Source: Aurantibrevibacter litoralis
GTDB lineage: Bacteria > Bacteroidota > Bacteroidia > Flavobacteriales > Flavobacteriaceae
Assembly (NCBI RefSeq): GCF_034651555.1
Contig: NZ_JAYEEQ010000005.1
Location: forward strand, 1-64,000
Length of the DNA stretch: 64,000 bases
Direction: 5' to 3'
Part shown: in pieces, positions 40,653-50,225 of the stretch
Position numbering within the stretch: position 1 is the stretch's first letter
How the letters are laid out: each line of letters begins with the position of its first letter
Notes under the pieces: model-generated
Told to the model about the DNA's origin: nothing
Database searches by the model: none
Seen by the model: only the letters and a program-made list of their open reading frames with translations
Made by a program: the position numbers and the translations under genes

Positions 40653-42503
40653 ATGAAATTTTTGAATAGAATAGCATCCGCTGCCCTTATAGCGACTTTG
40701 TTGGCAATGAGTTTGTCTTCTTGTGAAGAGGATTTAACCACTATTGGTTCCGGCTTAGTGAGCCAAGAGCCCTTTCTTACCGATAAGGCGTTTTTTGATG
40801 TTTTTGCGTACAATAGAAAAATAAATGCCGTACAAACCAATCAAATGCCTGCCTACCAGTTGGGGAACTTTATAGACCCCGTTTATGGCAGGACCGAAGC
40901 AAGAATTACTTCTCAGGTTAGTTTACCGGGAAATGCGCCGAATCCTGTTTTTGGAACTTTTTCTCAGCAAACAGAAAACAATTCCGCCACAGATGACAAT
41001 ATCTTGACAATCCCCGAAAATGAAACCGTTACCGACGTTATTCTTTACATTCCTTTCTTGAGGAATACCCTTGCGGACAGTGATGGGGATGGAGTGGATG
41101 ACGAATTTGATATAGATCCATTAGATCCCAACAGCGATACCGATGGAGACGGACTAACTGATAATCAAGAACGTATACTCGGCACAAATCCCCTGAATCC
41201 AGATACGGACGGGGATGGTATTATTGACAGTGAAGATCCCAGTCCGGGAACCAATAATTTTCCAAGAAAATTTCAACTCGATAGCATTTTTGGAAACCAA
41301 AACATTCCTTTTAGACTTAAAGTAGAACGGAACAACTTTTTTCTGAGAGACTTAGATCCCAATTCTAATTTCCAAGAATTACAAGCATATTTTTCCAATC
41401 AACAGTTTACCCCTGAATTTGCTGGAGAAGTACTTTTTGATGGCGAGGTTACTATAGACAATGAAGAAATCCTTCAGTTTAATGAAGATGATCCTGAAAC
41501 CCCGGATGTAGATGAATCCCTTGTTGTTTTAACGCGCTTGGCGCCCGGAATACAGGTGCCTTTAGATCCCGATTTCTTCCAACAAAATATTCTCGATAAG
41601 GAAGGTAGTACGGAATTGCTTAGTGTGTCAAATTTTGAAGATTTCTTTCGGGGTATTCATTTATCCGTTCCAGATGACATCTTATTGCTGTTCGATTTAA
41701 CGCAGGCCACTATTAACATTAATTACGAACACGACAGGGTCGATACCAATGGTACCGTGGCCGATGTTTCTGACGATACCATAGTAAAAGACTCTAAAAC
41801 GTTTCAACTGAGATTAATTACGGGAGGTCCCAATATTCCTGTATCTAAAAATGCGGTAAATACCTTTATTAATGAAACGTATCCTCCGCAAATTTTAGAT
41901 CAGCTTAACACCGGACAAAATGCATCTAGAATTTATGTTAAAGGTGGTGCAGGATCTTTTGCAGAGATAAAGTTATTTGATGAAAGCAATGGATTTAATA
42001 TCATCAACCAAATAAAAGCTAATAATTGGGTCATTAACGAAGCCAATTTGGTGTTTTATGTAGATCGTAATGCCTTAGACGCTGCAGGTAGCCCCATAGA
42101 GCCCCCAAGATTGTATTTGTACAATACCGAAAACAACAACCCTTTGTACGTTACACGATTCAACAGTATAGACCCAAACTCTTCGCTCCGTTCGTTTCCC
42201 GATCATGATGGTTTGTTGCAAAAAACAGGGGATAAAGGAACCAAATACCGAATTCGCATCACAGAACACATCAATGATTTGGTTGTGAGAGACTCTGCCA
42301 ATGCCACTTTGGGATTGGTCGTTACTTCCGACATCCGTGTGATTAGTGTTCGCGAGGCAATGCTTAGTGCTTCAGAAGATAAAGAGCTTCCCGTAATGAA
42401 TACCATTAATCCGTTTGGAACCGTCCTTTTTGGGAGCAATGTTGCGCCTGCCGAGGAAGATAAAAAGTTACGCTTAGAAATTTCGTATACGAAAGCCAAC
42501 TAG
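40653..42503 (+). CDS. DUF4270 lipoprotein with thrombospondin type 3 repeats
   Basis: A 616-residue lipoprotein, with the lipobox ending at C24 (LLAMSLSSCEEDLTTIG). DUF4270 covers most of the chain (FFDVFAYNRKINAVQTNQMP, YQLGNFIDPVYGRTEARITS). Residues ~145-195 carry calcium-binding type 3 repeats (DSDGDGVDDEFDIDPLDPNS, DTDGDGLTDNQERILGTNPL) inside the domain. It probably lies on the outer membrane; the function is unknown. It is cotranscribed with the glycogen-synthase-like gene 5 bp upstream, an arrangement preserved in the family. Confidence 0.87.
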   Translation: MKFLNRIASAALIATLLAMSLSSCEEDLTTIGSGLVSQEPFLTDKAFFDVFAYNRKINAVQTNQMPAYQLGNFIDPVYGRTEARITSQVSLPGNAPNPVFGTFSQQTENNSATDDNILTIPENETVTDVILYIPFLRNTLADSDGDGVDDEFDIDPLDPNSDTDGDGLTDNQERILGTNPLNPDTDGDGIIDSEDPSPGTNNFPRKFQLDSIFGNQNIPFRLKVERNNFFLRDLDPNSNFQELQAYFSNQQFTPEFAGEVLFDGEVTIDNEEILQFNEDDPETPDVDESLVVLTRLAPGIQVPLDPDFFQQNILDKEGSTELLSVSNFEDFFRGIHLSVPDDILLLFDLTQATININYEHDRVDTNGTVADVSDDTIVKDSKTFQLRLITGGPNIPVSKNAVNTFINETYPPQILDQLNTGQNASRIYVKGGAGSFAEIKLFDESNGFNIINQIKANNWVINEANLVFYVDRNALDAAGSPIEPPRLYLYNTENNNPLYVTRFNSIDPNSSLRSFPDHDGLLQKTGDKGTKYRIRITEHINDLVVRDSANATLGLVVTSDIRVISVREAMLSASEDKELPVMNTINPFGTVLFGSNVAPAEEDKKLRLEISYTKAN

Positions 42504-42578
42504 TTCCCCAAGGCATACTTCTTATGGGATTTTTACGTTACTCATCTAATTTAAGGAGCGCACATACAATCTGTGTGT

Positions 42579-42586
42579 TACCTTTG
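42579..42586 (+). promoter_or_regulatory. -7 element of glmS
   Basis: TACCTTTG fits TAnnTTTG, 44 bp before the start of glmS. No glmS ribozyme is expected or seen in this short leader. Confidence 0.55.
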
Positions 42587-42630
42587 TAGGTAGTTTCCCC
42601 ATAAATTTAAACCCAAATATCTAAAAAAGC

Positions 42631-44478
42631 ATGTGTGGAATTGTTGGTTATATAGGTTATAGAGATGCATATCCCATCATTATCAAAGGATTAGAACGCT
42701 TAGAATACCGTGGTTACGATAGTGCAGGTATTGCACTTTTCGACGGAAAACGCATCAATTTATCGAAAACAAAGGGGAAAGTCGCCGACCTAAGGCAAAA
42801 ATCAGAAGCCGAGATTTCTCTATTAGGTCAATTGGGAATGGGACATACACGGTGGGCTACCCATGGCGTGCCTAACGACGTAAACTCGCATCCTCATTTT
42901 TCCAATTCAGGAAATCTGGTCATCATTCACAACGGCATTATAGAGAATTACGAATCGCTAAAAAAAGAATTAAAAAAGAGAGGCTATTCATTTTCCTCAG
43001 ATACGGATACTGAAGTACTTATCAATCTTATTGAAGAAGTTAAGAAGACCGAAGGCGTAAAACTAGGACAAGCCGTTCAAATAGCTCTTAATCAAGTAGT
43101 TGGTGCTTATGCTATTGCTGTTTTTGACGTTCAAAAACCAGATGAAATGGTGGTTGCCAAATTAGGAAGTCCGCTCGCCATAGGCATTGGTGAGAATGAA
43201 TACTTTATTGCATCAGATGCCTCTCCTTTCATAGAATTTACCAACAATGCTGTGTATTTGGAAGATGAGCAGATGGCTGTTATCCGCTTAGGTAAAGAAA
43301 TAAAACTAAGGCGCATTAAAAACGATGCCATTGCATACCCTAATATTTTAGAGTTACAGCTAAATCTGGAAGAGATTGAAAAAGGCGGGTACGATCATTT
43401 TATGCTAAAGGAAATCTATGAGCAACCCAGAGCAATTTTAGACACCTACAGAGGCAGACTTCGGGCAAAAGACGGACTTATTAAGATGGCTGGCGTAGAC
43501 CAACATTTAGAGAAGTTCCTTAATGCGCAGCGCATTATTATCGTAGCCTGTGGCACCTCTTGGCATGCCGGTTTAGTTGCCGAATATATTTTTGAGGATT
43601 TGGCAAGAATTCCCGTGGAAGTAGAATATGCTTCCGAATTTCGATATCGAAATCCGGTAATAACCGACAGGGACGTTATCATAGCCATTTCGCAATCCGG
43701 TGAAACCGCGGATACACTTGCTGCCATAAAACTTGCCAAAGAAAAAGGAGCGTTCGTATTTGGTGTTTGCAATGTGGTAGGTTCATCCATTGCACGTGAA
43801 GCCGATGCAGGAGCCTACACTCATGCAGGCCCAGAGATTGGAGTTGCTTCTACCAAAGCGTTTACTACACAAATTACGGTGCTTACCTTATTGGCATTAA
43901 AACTGGCTAAGGAAAAAGGTGCCTTTTCTACAACAAAATTTCATGAGTTTTTAACCGAGATGGAGCAGATTCCCGCCAAAGTAGAAAAAACATTGCATAC
44001 CAATGTGTTGGTTGCACAAATTGCCGAAATATACCAACATGCCACGAATTGTCTTTATTTAGGTCGCGGCTATAATTTCCCTGTGGCCTTGGAAGGTGCT
44101 TTAAAATTAAAAGAAATAAGCTATATACATGCCGAAGGTTACCCGGCTGCCGAAATGAAACACGGCCCTATTGCCTTAATAGACGAACAGATGCCGGTAA
44201 TTATCATTGCTACCAAAAAAGGACATTATGATAAGGTGGTGAGCAATATACAGGAAATAAAATCACGTAATGGAAAGATCATCGCCGTAGTAACCGAAGG
44301 AGATGAACAGGTACGCGATCTGGCAGATCATGTCATTGAAATACCCGATACCTTAGAAAGCCTAACTCCCCTTTTAACGACTATTCCTTTACAACTATTG
44401 TCGTACCACATCGCGGTAATGCGAGGTTGTAACGTAGATCAGCCGCGCAATTTGGCAAAATCTGTAACGGTAGAATAG
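42631..44478 (+). CDS. glmS: Glutamine--fructose-6-phosphate aminotransferase
   Basis: A 615-residue enzyme making glucosamine-6-phosphate for peptidoglycan and LPS. The N-terminal glutaminase starts MCGIVGYIGYRDAYPIIIKG, with C2 as nucleophile. Two SIS domains follow, with IIIVACGTSWHAGLVAEYIF, VIIAISQSGETADTLAAIKL and GRGYNFPVALEGALKLKEIS. The end DQPRNLAKSVTVE is the conserved C-tail. It stands alone between its own -7 element and a clear terminator at 44512. Confidence 0.97.
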   Translation: MCGIVGYIGYRDAYPIIIKGLERLEYRGYDSAGIALFDGKRINLSKTKGKVADLRQKSEAEISLLGQLGMGHTRWATHGVPNDVNSHPHFSNSGNLVIIHNGIIENYESLKKELKKRGYSFSSDTDTEVLINLIEEVKKTEGVKLGQAVQIALNQVVGAYAIAVFDVQKPDEMVVAKLGSPLAIGIGENEYFIASDASPFIEFTNNAVYLEDEQMAVIRLGKEIKLRRIKNDAIAYPNILELQLNLEEIEKGGYDHFMLKEIYEQPRAILDTYRGRLRAKDGLIKMAGVDQHLEKFLNAQRIIIVACGTSWHAGLVAEYIFEDLARIPVEVEYASEFRYRNPVITDRDVIIAISQSGETADTLAAIKLAKEKGAFVFGVCNVVGSSIAREADAGAYTHAGPEIGVASTKAFTTQITVLTLLALKLAKEKGAFSTTKFHEFLTEMEQIPAKVEKTLHTNVLVAQIAEIYQHATNCLYLGRGYNFPVALEGALKLKEISYIHAEGYPAAEMKHGPIALIDEQMPVIIIATKKGHYDKVVSNIQEIKSRNGKIIAVVTEGDEQVRDLADHVIEIPDTLESLTPLLTTIPLQLLSYHIAVMRGCNVDQPRNLAKSVTVE

Positions 44479-44511
44479 CAAAAACATAATTTGAGAACAA
44501 CATAATTTACA

Positions 44512-44542
44512 AAAGACGGTGCATGATCACCGTCTTTTTTTA
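44512..44542 (+). terminator. glmS terminator
   Basis: AAAGACGGTG (44512-44521) pairs with CACCGTCTTT (44528-44537) around CATGAT, followed by a run of T. Confidence 0.85.
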
Positions 44543-44594
44543 TTTCTATTATGAAATATGAAATTATAATCTGCTATTTTTATAAAAATAATAC

Positions 44595-44653
44595 TATGCA
44601 TGCATAATTTTTTTGATTTTAGCATTGTTCAAATAAAAAAATCTGTATCTTCG
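44595..44653 (+). promoter_or_regulatory. Promoter and ATGCATGCAT palindrome of a TonB receptor gene
   Basis: TATGCATGCATAA at 44595-44607 repeats the 13 bases at 9882-9894. Downstream, TTG at 44625-44627 and TATCTTCG at 44646-44653 with an 18-bp spacer form a promoter close to the Bacteroidota consensus. The palindrome lies just upstream of it, where an activator or a repressor could bind. Confidence 0.55.
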
Positions 44654-44682
44654 ATTTGAACTAATTTTAACTCATTACTGTA

Positions 44683-47433
44683 ATGAAAATAGTACTTACA
44701 ATTAGCGTATTACTTTTAGGTGTCCTTGGCTTTGCACAAACCGTGGTAAGGGGTACGGTGGTAGATCAGAACAATGGTCCGGTTCCGGGTGCAAATATTG
44801 TCATCCTAGGAAAAGCCATAGGTACGGTTACCGATTTTGACGGTAATTTTGTTTTGGAAACCTCTGAACCAATACCATTTCAACTTCGAATTTCGAGTAT
44901 TGGTTTTTCCGAAGCCACTGCTCAAGTAACTACAAACAACCAAAACCTAACAATTACGATCGAAGAATCTCAAACCCTTTTGGATGAGATCATCGTATCT
45001 GCTTCCAGAACACCGGAACGCATTTTTGAATCTCCTGTGTCTGTGGAGCGCTTTGGTTTAAAGGAAATTAAAAACACCTCTTCGGAATCCTTCTACTCCG
45101 GACTTCAGAACCTAAAAGGGGTAGATATTAACACTAATAGTTTAACCTTTCAATCTATAAACACCCGAGGCTTTGCCACCTTTGCCAATAACCGATTTTT
45201 ACAATTGGTAGATGGGATGGACAATTCTGCTCCGGGATTAAACTTTGTACTGGGCAATTTGGTGGGTATGTCCGAATTGGAAGTAGCCAGTGTAGAAATA
45301 CTGCCGGGTGCCTCATCGGCACTGTACGGGGCGGGAGCTTTTAACGGTATTTTGTTTATGACCAGTAAGAGCCCCTGGGACTACCAAGGCATTAGCACCT
45401 ACTTTAAAACCGGTATTACCTCTCAAGAAGCAGCTGGAGACAATGGGTATTATGATGTGGGATTTCGTGCTGCCCATGCCTTTAACGACAAACTTGCGGT
45501 AAAAGCTAATTTTTCATTTCTGAAAGGTGAAGATTGGCATGCAGTAAACCAAACCGATATCAACAACCCCGGTGCTACTAGGTCAAATCCTGATTACGAC
45601 GGACTCAATGTGTATGGTGATGAGGTTGGTATTTTACTCAACTTTGATGCTGCGGCCAACTTACCTTCGGGAACCGTTGGTAATGCGTTTGTAACACGAA
45701 CCGGGTATGATGAACGCGATTTGGTAGATTACGATGCAGAAAGTGTTAAAACCGATTTTTCGGTACATTACAAGCCCTTTGCCACGGATTTCGAAATAGT
45801 GTACAATGGTCGTGTAGGTCGAGGTAATACCATTTTTCAGGGAGCCAACAGAAATTACATCAAAGATTTTATATTGCAACAGCATAAAATTGAGATACGG
45901 AATAATAACTTTTTTGTTCGGGGATATATCACCTCCGAAAATTCGGGAAATTCCTACGATTCCAGATTTACGGGGATTAATATTAATAGGGCTTGGAAAT
46001 CGGACAGAGATTGGTTTACCCAATATGCACAAACTTTTATTGGTGCACGCTTGGGTATAGGTACAGGCGTGCAATTAGATGAAGCCGCTGCCCATGCTGC
46101 CGCACGACAAGCTGCCGATACAGGCCGATTAATACCGGGTACTCCAGAATTTGAAAATACCTTTAATAGAGTAACTTCTGATGGGGATCTAACTACCGGA
46201 TCTAAATTTGTTGATAATACCAAATTTCGCCATGTAGATGCCAATTATAATTTCAGTCATCTCACTAAAGACATTGCCGAAATTCAAGTAGGCGGCTCAT
46301 TTAGAGAGTATGAATTAAGTTCTAACGGTACCATTTTTACAGATTTCGACGGCCCAATTACGTACAATGAATTTGGCGCCTATCTGCAAGTGCAAAAGAA
46401 ATTAATGGAAGATAGATTAAAATTGACAGGTTCTATCCGATATGATAAAAATGAATTTTTCGACGGATTTGTTTCTCCCAGATTTTCGGCCGTTTTTACT
46501 GCCGGAGAAAAACGAAATCACAACATACGTGCCTCTATACAACAAGGATTCAGAAACCCAACCACTCAAGATTTATTTATTGGCCTAGATACCGGAAGAG
46601 CTATTCTAGTGGGTTCTGCGCCGAACAACTTAGATCGTGATGTCCGAAATTTTGATCTGTCCCAAAATGGTGCCACCCTTACCGGGCAACAGAGTGTAAG
46701 CATTGTGGGCAGAGCGGCTTACGAGAATGCATTTTCATCAAGTTCTATAAGTTCGGGTACCCCAACCGCGGTTACCACCCCCATCGTTAAACCAGAGGAA
46801 ATAACAGCCTATGAAGTGGGTTATCGTGCCCAATTAGGAAAAGTAAGTATCGATCTAAGTGGGTACTACAACGAATACACCAATTTTATATCCAATACCT
46901 TTACTGTGGTTCCCCTTTACGGCACTGCCGGAGATAATGGATTATCACTGTTAGCCCTACAAAATGGAGATTTTAAGGCGTACCAAACTTATACCAATTC
47001 TAAGGCAGACATCAATTCGTATGGCGCTACGATTGGCGTGGACACAAAAATTATGGGGAATTTTGATGTTGGCGTAAACTATACCTATGCCGATCTCGAT
47101 TTTGATCAGTCGGAGGATCCCGATTTCAGAACAAATTTTAACACCCCAAAACACAAAGTAAAAGCTTCTTTTGGGAATACGGCGTTGTTTAAAAACTTTG
47201 GATTTAATGTAAATTACAGGTGGAGCGATACCTATTTATGGCAAGCCAGTTTTGGTGATGGCAATATACCTGCCTACAGTGTGGTAGATGCGCAAATAAA
47301 TTACAGCGTACCCAGTATTAAATCGGTCTTTAAACTAGGAGGCTCTAATCTTACAGGCAATGAGTATTTTTCAGCTATTGGCACGGGTTTTGTCGGTTCT
47401 ATTTACTACGTTTCCATGACCATAAATCCTTAA
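44683..47433 (+). CDS. TonB-dependent receptor with carboxypeptidase-like domain
   Basis: A 916-residue outer-membrane receptor. It has a signal peptide (MKIVLTISVLLLGVLGFAQ), a carboxypeptidase-like domain (20-110; VVDQNNGPVPGANIVILGKA, GTVTDFDGNF), and a TonB-box-like LLDEIIVSASRTPERIFESP. The plug contains LKGVDINTNSLTFQSINTRG, VASVEILPGASSALYGAGAF and NGILFMTSKSPWDYQ. The barrel ends FVGSIYYVSMTINP. It converges with the PnuC operon. In Bacteroidota a TonB receptor often serves the same vitamin as a neighbouring PnuC-type permease, so thiamine or nicotinamide riboside is a possible substrate, by context only. A terminator shared with the convergent operon follows. Confidence 0.92.
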   Translation: MKIVLTISVLLLGVLGFAQTVVRGTVVDQNNGPVPGANIVILGKAIGTVTDFDGNFVLETSEPIPFQLRISSIGFSEATAQVTTNNQNLTITIEESQTLLDEIIVSASRTPERIFESPVSVERFGLKEIKNTSSESFYSGLQNLKGVDINTNSLTFQSINTRGFATFANNRFLQLVDGMDNSAPGLNFVLGNLVGMSELEVASVEILPGASSALYGAGAFNGILFMTSKSPWDYQGISTYFKTGITSQEAAGDNGYYDVGFRAAHAFNDKLAVKANFSFLKGEDWHAVNQTDINNPGATRSNPDYDGLNVYGDEVGILLNFDAAANLPSGTVGNAFVTRTGYDERDLVDYDAESVKTDFSVHYKPFATDFEIVYNGRVGRGNTIFQGANRNYIKDFILQQHKIEIRNNNFFVRGYITSENSGNSYDSRFTGININRAWKSDRDWFTQYAQTFIGARLGIGTGVQLDEAAAHAAARQAADTGRLIPGTPEFENTFNRVTSDGDLTTGSKFVDNTKFRHVDANYNFSHLTKDIAEIQVGGSFREYELSSNGTIFTDFDGPITYNEFGAYLQVQKKLMEDRLKLTGSIRYDKNEFFDGFVSPRFSAVFTAGEKRNHNIRASIQQGFRNPTTQDLFIGLDTGRAILVGSAPNNLDRDVRNFDLSQNGATLTGQQSVSIVGRAAYENAFSSSSISSGTPTAVTTPIVKPEEITAYEVGYRAQLGKVSIDLSGYYNEYTNFISNTFTVVPLYGTAGDNGLSLLALQNGDFKAYQTYTNSKADINSYGATIGVDTKIMGNFDVGVNYTYADLDFDQSEDPDFRTNFNTPKHKVKASFGNTALFKNFGFNVNYRWSDTYLWQASFGDGNIPAYSVVDAQINYSVPSIKSVFKLGGSNLTGNEYFSAIGTGFVGSIYYVSMTINP

Positions 47434-47453
47434 TTTTAAGCATGCACGTACTT

Positions 47454-47483
47454 AAAAAAAGCCTCTATAAAAGAGGCTTTTTT
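47454..47483. terminator. Bidirectional terminator
   Basis: AAAAAAAGCCTCT and AGAGGCTTTTTT pair around ATAAA. It separates the TonB receptor (plus) from the DUF4301 fusion gene (minus) and has a T-run on both strands. Confidence 0.8.
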
Positions 47484-47517
47484 ATTTCAGCGAAAGTCAT
47501 CTATAGATTTTCAATCC

Positions 47518-49632
47518 TTATTGGGCATGCTGCGTTACCTGATGCGTTGGCTTTAGTAAATCGTTTACCGTTTTTACAGGATTAAAGGTAACCAAGGGCA
47601 CCTCCACAAAAATGGTGTTCCAGAACGCCATTGCTCCATTCCAAAGTCCGGGGAGTTCTAATGCCTTAAGATCCTTCCCTTCTTGCGTTTTTTGTGTAAT
47701 AAATCCTTGCGCATGATCTACATACTTCAACAAATCGAATTTTTCTCCTTTGTACTTACGAACTCCGCAAACCAAATCTACCGGGTTAAAGTGCGTGGAA
47801 TCATTAAAAATTTCCGATTGTTTTTCTTGGGTGCTATCTATTTGGGCAGATTCTACAATCTGTAACGAGTGGTGCCCATTACCGTCTACGATCCAAAAGG
47901 GGCCTCCCCCCGGTTCGCCTTCATTTTTTACCATACCACATATACGAATGGGGCGGTTTATTTTATCTTTTAGTAGTGCAATCTGCTCTTCGAAGCTTTT
48001 GTCGGTAAAATTATTTGAAAATCGGACATTAAGTGTCGCTTCCAAAAAGTACTTAATCTCCGTTAATTCGGAAATGGATAGCTCTTCTCCGTCTAGTTTT
48101 CGGGCAAAGTCAAAAGCCTGTTGCTGAACCTTCACTAACAATCCGGCCAAGATCTTCTTACTCCGAACAACCTCCTCCGCATTTCGAGGTACAACTACAT
48201 TATCTATGTTTTTAATAAAAATAATATCAGCTTCTTGCTCATTGAGGTTTTCAATTAAGGCACCATGCCCTCCCGGCCTAAACACCAAGGCACCTTCTTG
48301 ATCGCGAAAAGGGATATTGGACATATCTACGGCAATGGTGTCTGTTGCCTTTTTCTGATAGGAATACCCTACATGAAATATCGTTTTAGTTGCCTTGGAA
48401 ACCCGCTCGTTAATGGCCTTATACGTTGTCTTAAACATGGTTTCGTGTTGCTCAGAAATGGTAAAATGAAGATGGGCTTCCCCATGCACTGCCGCATACG
48501 CACTTCCTTCTTTAAGATGTTCCTCAAAAGGAGTAGCCGTGTAGGATCCATAATCATGAAAAGGCAAGAGCCCTTTGGGATAAAAACCATAATTTAATCC
48601 GGTATCCGATAGCATTTCCTGAACAAAATAATACGCTTCTTCGTCTTGGGTGCTTGCACGACCTTGTATACGATGCAGCACTTCCTTATAAAAAGCAAGT
48701 TTTGTACGTTGTTCAAAAAAACGTTTAAGCTCATTGTTATGAGTCCTTTCTAAATAATCAACTAAGGTTTCGTTCGTAGGATTATAGGACTCCAAAAATG
48801 TAAACAAGGCTTTAAACATCCGAGATGCAGCGCCCGAAGCTGGTACAAACTTCAGCAAAGACAAGTCTTCCATGGCGTCCTCAAAACTTCGGATTAATTC
48901 CTTTTCCTCTAATTCAGAAAACTTTAAAATACCGTCCTTTACTTTTGCAGGTCGAGCTAAGTGAACATATGGAATACCCGATTTAAAAGTGCCAATTTGG
49001 GTTAGAACCTTTTTCGTTGTTATTCCATGGTTCGCCAGTTGTTCCAGGTCTTTTTCAGAAAATTCAGTCATTCTATATACTAATTTATTAATATGTTGCA
49101 CCGCAGTGGTAAGGCGTTCTTTTTTATCACCTTTTAATATTACAAAATTTCGATTATACCGCTCTAACGTTTCCTTAAAATAATTGAACATTCGCTGTCG
49201 TTCGGTAGGTTTGTCTCTTAAATCATCCTTCTCCCAAGGCACGTCTATATACGTTAAGAAATACAAATCATAGGTGTTTTCTAGGGCATATTTTTCCAAT
49301 TTTGTATCGCAATACCCCAAATAATAGGCTTCAGAATACACTTTAGTCTCCAATAAATCGGTATCACAAATTAAAACGTTCGTTGCTTTTTTAGTAAGCG
49401 TATTTTCCAAAAACATTTGTCCTTCTGCAATAGGTAAGAGATCGGAAGGCTCGCACGTTTTTCGTTCATTATTCCATTTTTGTTGAAGATATTCCCGGGC
49501 ATATTCGGGCACCCATACCGTATTGTAATGTCTGGCCAATTGTTCTGATAACGTTGTTTTTCCGGTGGATTCTGGTCCGAAAAGCACTACTTTAATAATG
49601 TCTGACTCTTGTTGTCTAAACTTTTCTTCCAT
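47518..49632 (-). CDS. NadR-like kinase fused to DUF4301
   Basis: A 704-residue two-domain protein. Residues ~10-185 are a NadR-type nucleoside kinase domain (P-loop VVLFGPESTGKTTLSEQLA, then WVPEYAREYLQQKW and ICDTDLLETKVYSEAYYLGY). Residues 188-704 are a full DUF4301 protein (LKFVPASGAASRMFKALFTF, VFRPGGHGALIENLNEQEAD, RICGMVKNEGEPGGGPFWIV). M188 (MTEFSEKDLEQL) is where stand-alone DUF4301 proteins would start, so a lost stop codon has joined two genes. The start at 49632 overlaps pnuC by 46 bp; an ATG 150 bp further up lies inside pnuC. With PnuC it probably phosphorylates imported nicotinamide riboside. DUF4301 has no known function. Confidence 0.83.
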   Translation of the reverse strand: MEEKFRQQESDIIKVVLFGPESTGKTTLSEQLARHYNTVWVPEYAREYLQQKWNNERKTCEPSDLLPIAEGQMFLENTLTKKATNVLICDTDLLETKVYSEAYYLGYCDTKLEKYALENTYDLYFLTYIDVPWEKDDLRDKPTERQRMFNYFKETLERYNRNFVILKGDKKERLTTAVQHINKLVYRMTEFSEKDLEQLANHGITTKKVLTQIGTFKSGIPYVHLARPAKVKDGILKFSELEEKELIRSFEDAMEDLSLLKFVPASGAASRMFKALFTFLESYNPTNETLVDYLERTHNNELKRFFEQRTKLAFYKEVLHRIQGRASTQDEEAYYFVQEMLSDTGLNYGFYPKGLLPFHDYGSYTATPFEEHLKEGSAYAAVHGEAHLHFTISEQHETMFKTTYKAINERVSKATKTIFHVGYSYQKKATDTIAVDMSNIPFRDQEGALVFRPGGHGALIENLNEQEADIIFIKNIDNVVVPRNAEEVVRSKKILAGLLVKVQQQAFDFARKLDGEELSISELTEIKYFLEATLNVRFSNNFTDKSFEEQIALLKDKINRPIRICGMVKNEGEPGGGPFWIVDGNGHHSLQIVESAQIDSTQEKQSEIFNDSTHFNPVDLVCGVRKYKGEKFDLLKYVDHAQGFITQKTQEGKDLKALELPGLWNGAMAFWNTIFVEVPLVTFNPVKTVNDLLKPTHQVTQHAQ

Positions 49633-50225
49633 GAGATATATCCTTGAATCGCCAATATCGTAAAGATAAAATATTGCAGCGAAAGCATTCCTAAGCCGCG
49701 ATAGGCATAAAGAGGAACAGTAATAAGATCCGCAATAATCCAAAGTGTCCAATTTTCTAGCTTCTTTGTCGCCATATACCACATAGCAGTAAAGAAAAGG
49801 CCGGATGTAAAAATATCGATATAATTAGCGGTTTCAATTTCATAGTCAAAAGCTGTATATACCCCATAGGTAACCCCTAACGTAAGTAGAAAAAGAAGCA
49901 CACCAATTCGCTTCTCTTTGCTGTTGGTTCTAGAAATGGGTACTACAAAGGCATTATCTTTTTTTCTAGACCAATTATACCAGCCGTAAATACTCATTAT
50001 GGAATAGTAAAAATTCATCATCATATCCCCATAATATTGAGCCTTATACAAAAGATAAACAGAAATTAGGGTTGCCACCAATCCTGTGGGATACACCCAA
50101 ATATGCTCCTTTTTGGCATAGAGCACGCTTGCTATCCCGAATAAAAAAACGAGGCCTTCTAAAATGATAAATGACCATGTTGCCTTTTTATAGGCTTCCA
50201 AAAAAAAATCAAAAATGGGGTTCAT
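49587..50225 (-). CDS. pnuC: PnuC-family vitamin transporter
   Basis: A 212-residue inner-membrane transporter with seven helices of the PnuC family. The typical segments are FGIASVLYAKKEHIWVYPTG, SIMSIYGWYNWSRKKDN and WIIADLITVPLYAYRGLGML, with the W-I-I-x-D motif. PnuC moves nicotinamide riboside by facilitated diffusion and metabolic trapping by a NadR-type kinase, and that kinase is encoded next. Some Bacteroidota members (PnuT) move thiamine instead, and the thiamine-binding-like protein encoded just upstream leaves this open. It overlaps that gene by 17 bp and the kinase gene by 46 bp. Confidence 0.92.
   Translation of the reverse strand: MNPIFDFFLEAYKKATWSFIILEGLVFLFGIASVLYAKKEHIWVYPTGLVATLISVYLLYKAQYYGDMMMNFYYSIMSIYGWYNWSRKKDNAFVVPISRTNSKEKRIGVLLFLLTLGVTYGVYTAFDYEIETANYIDIFTSGLFFTAMWYMATKKLENWTLWIIADLITVPLYAYRGLGMLSLQYFIFTILAIQGYISWKKSLDNKSQTLLK

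Noticed and set aside
42504..42630. glmS ribozyme
   Set aside because: The leader is short and without the conserved core; the ribozyme is known mainly from Firmicutes.
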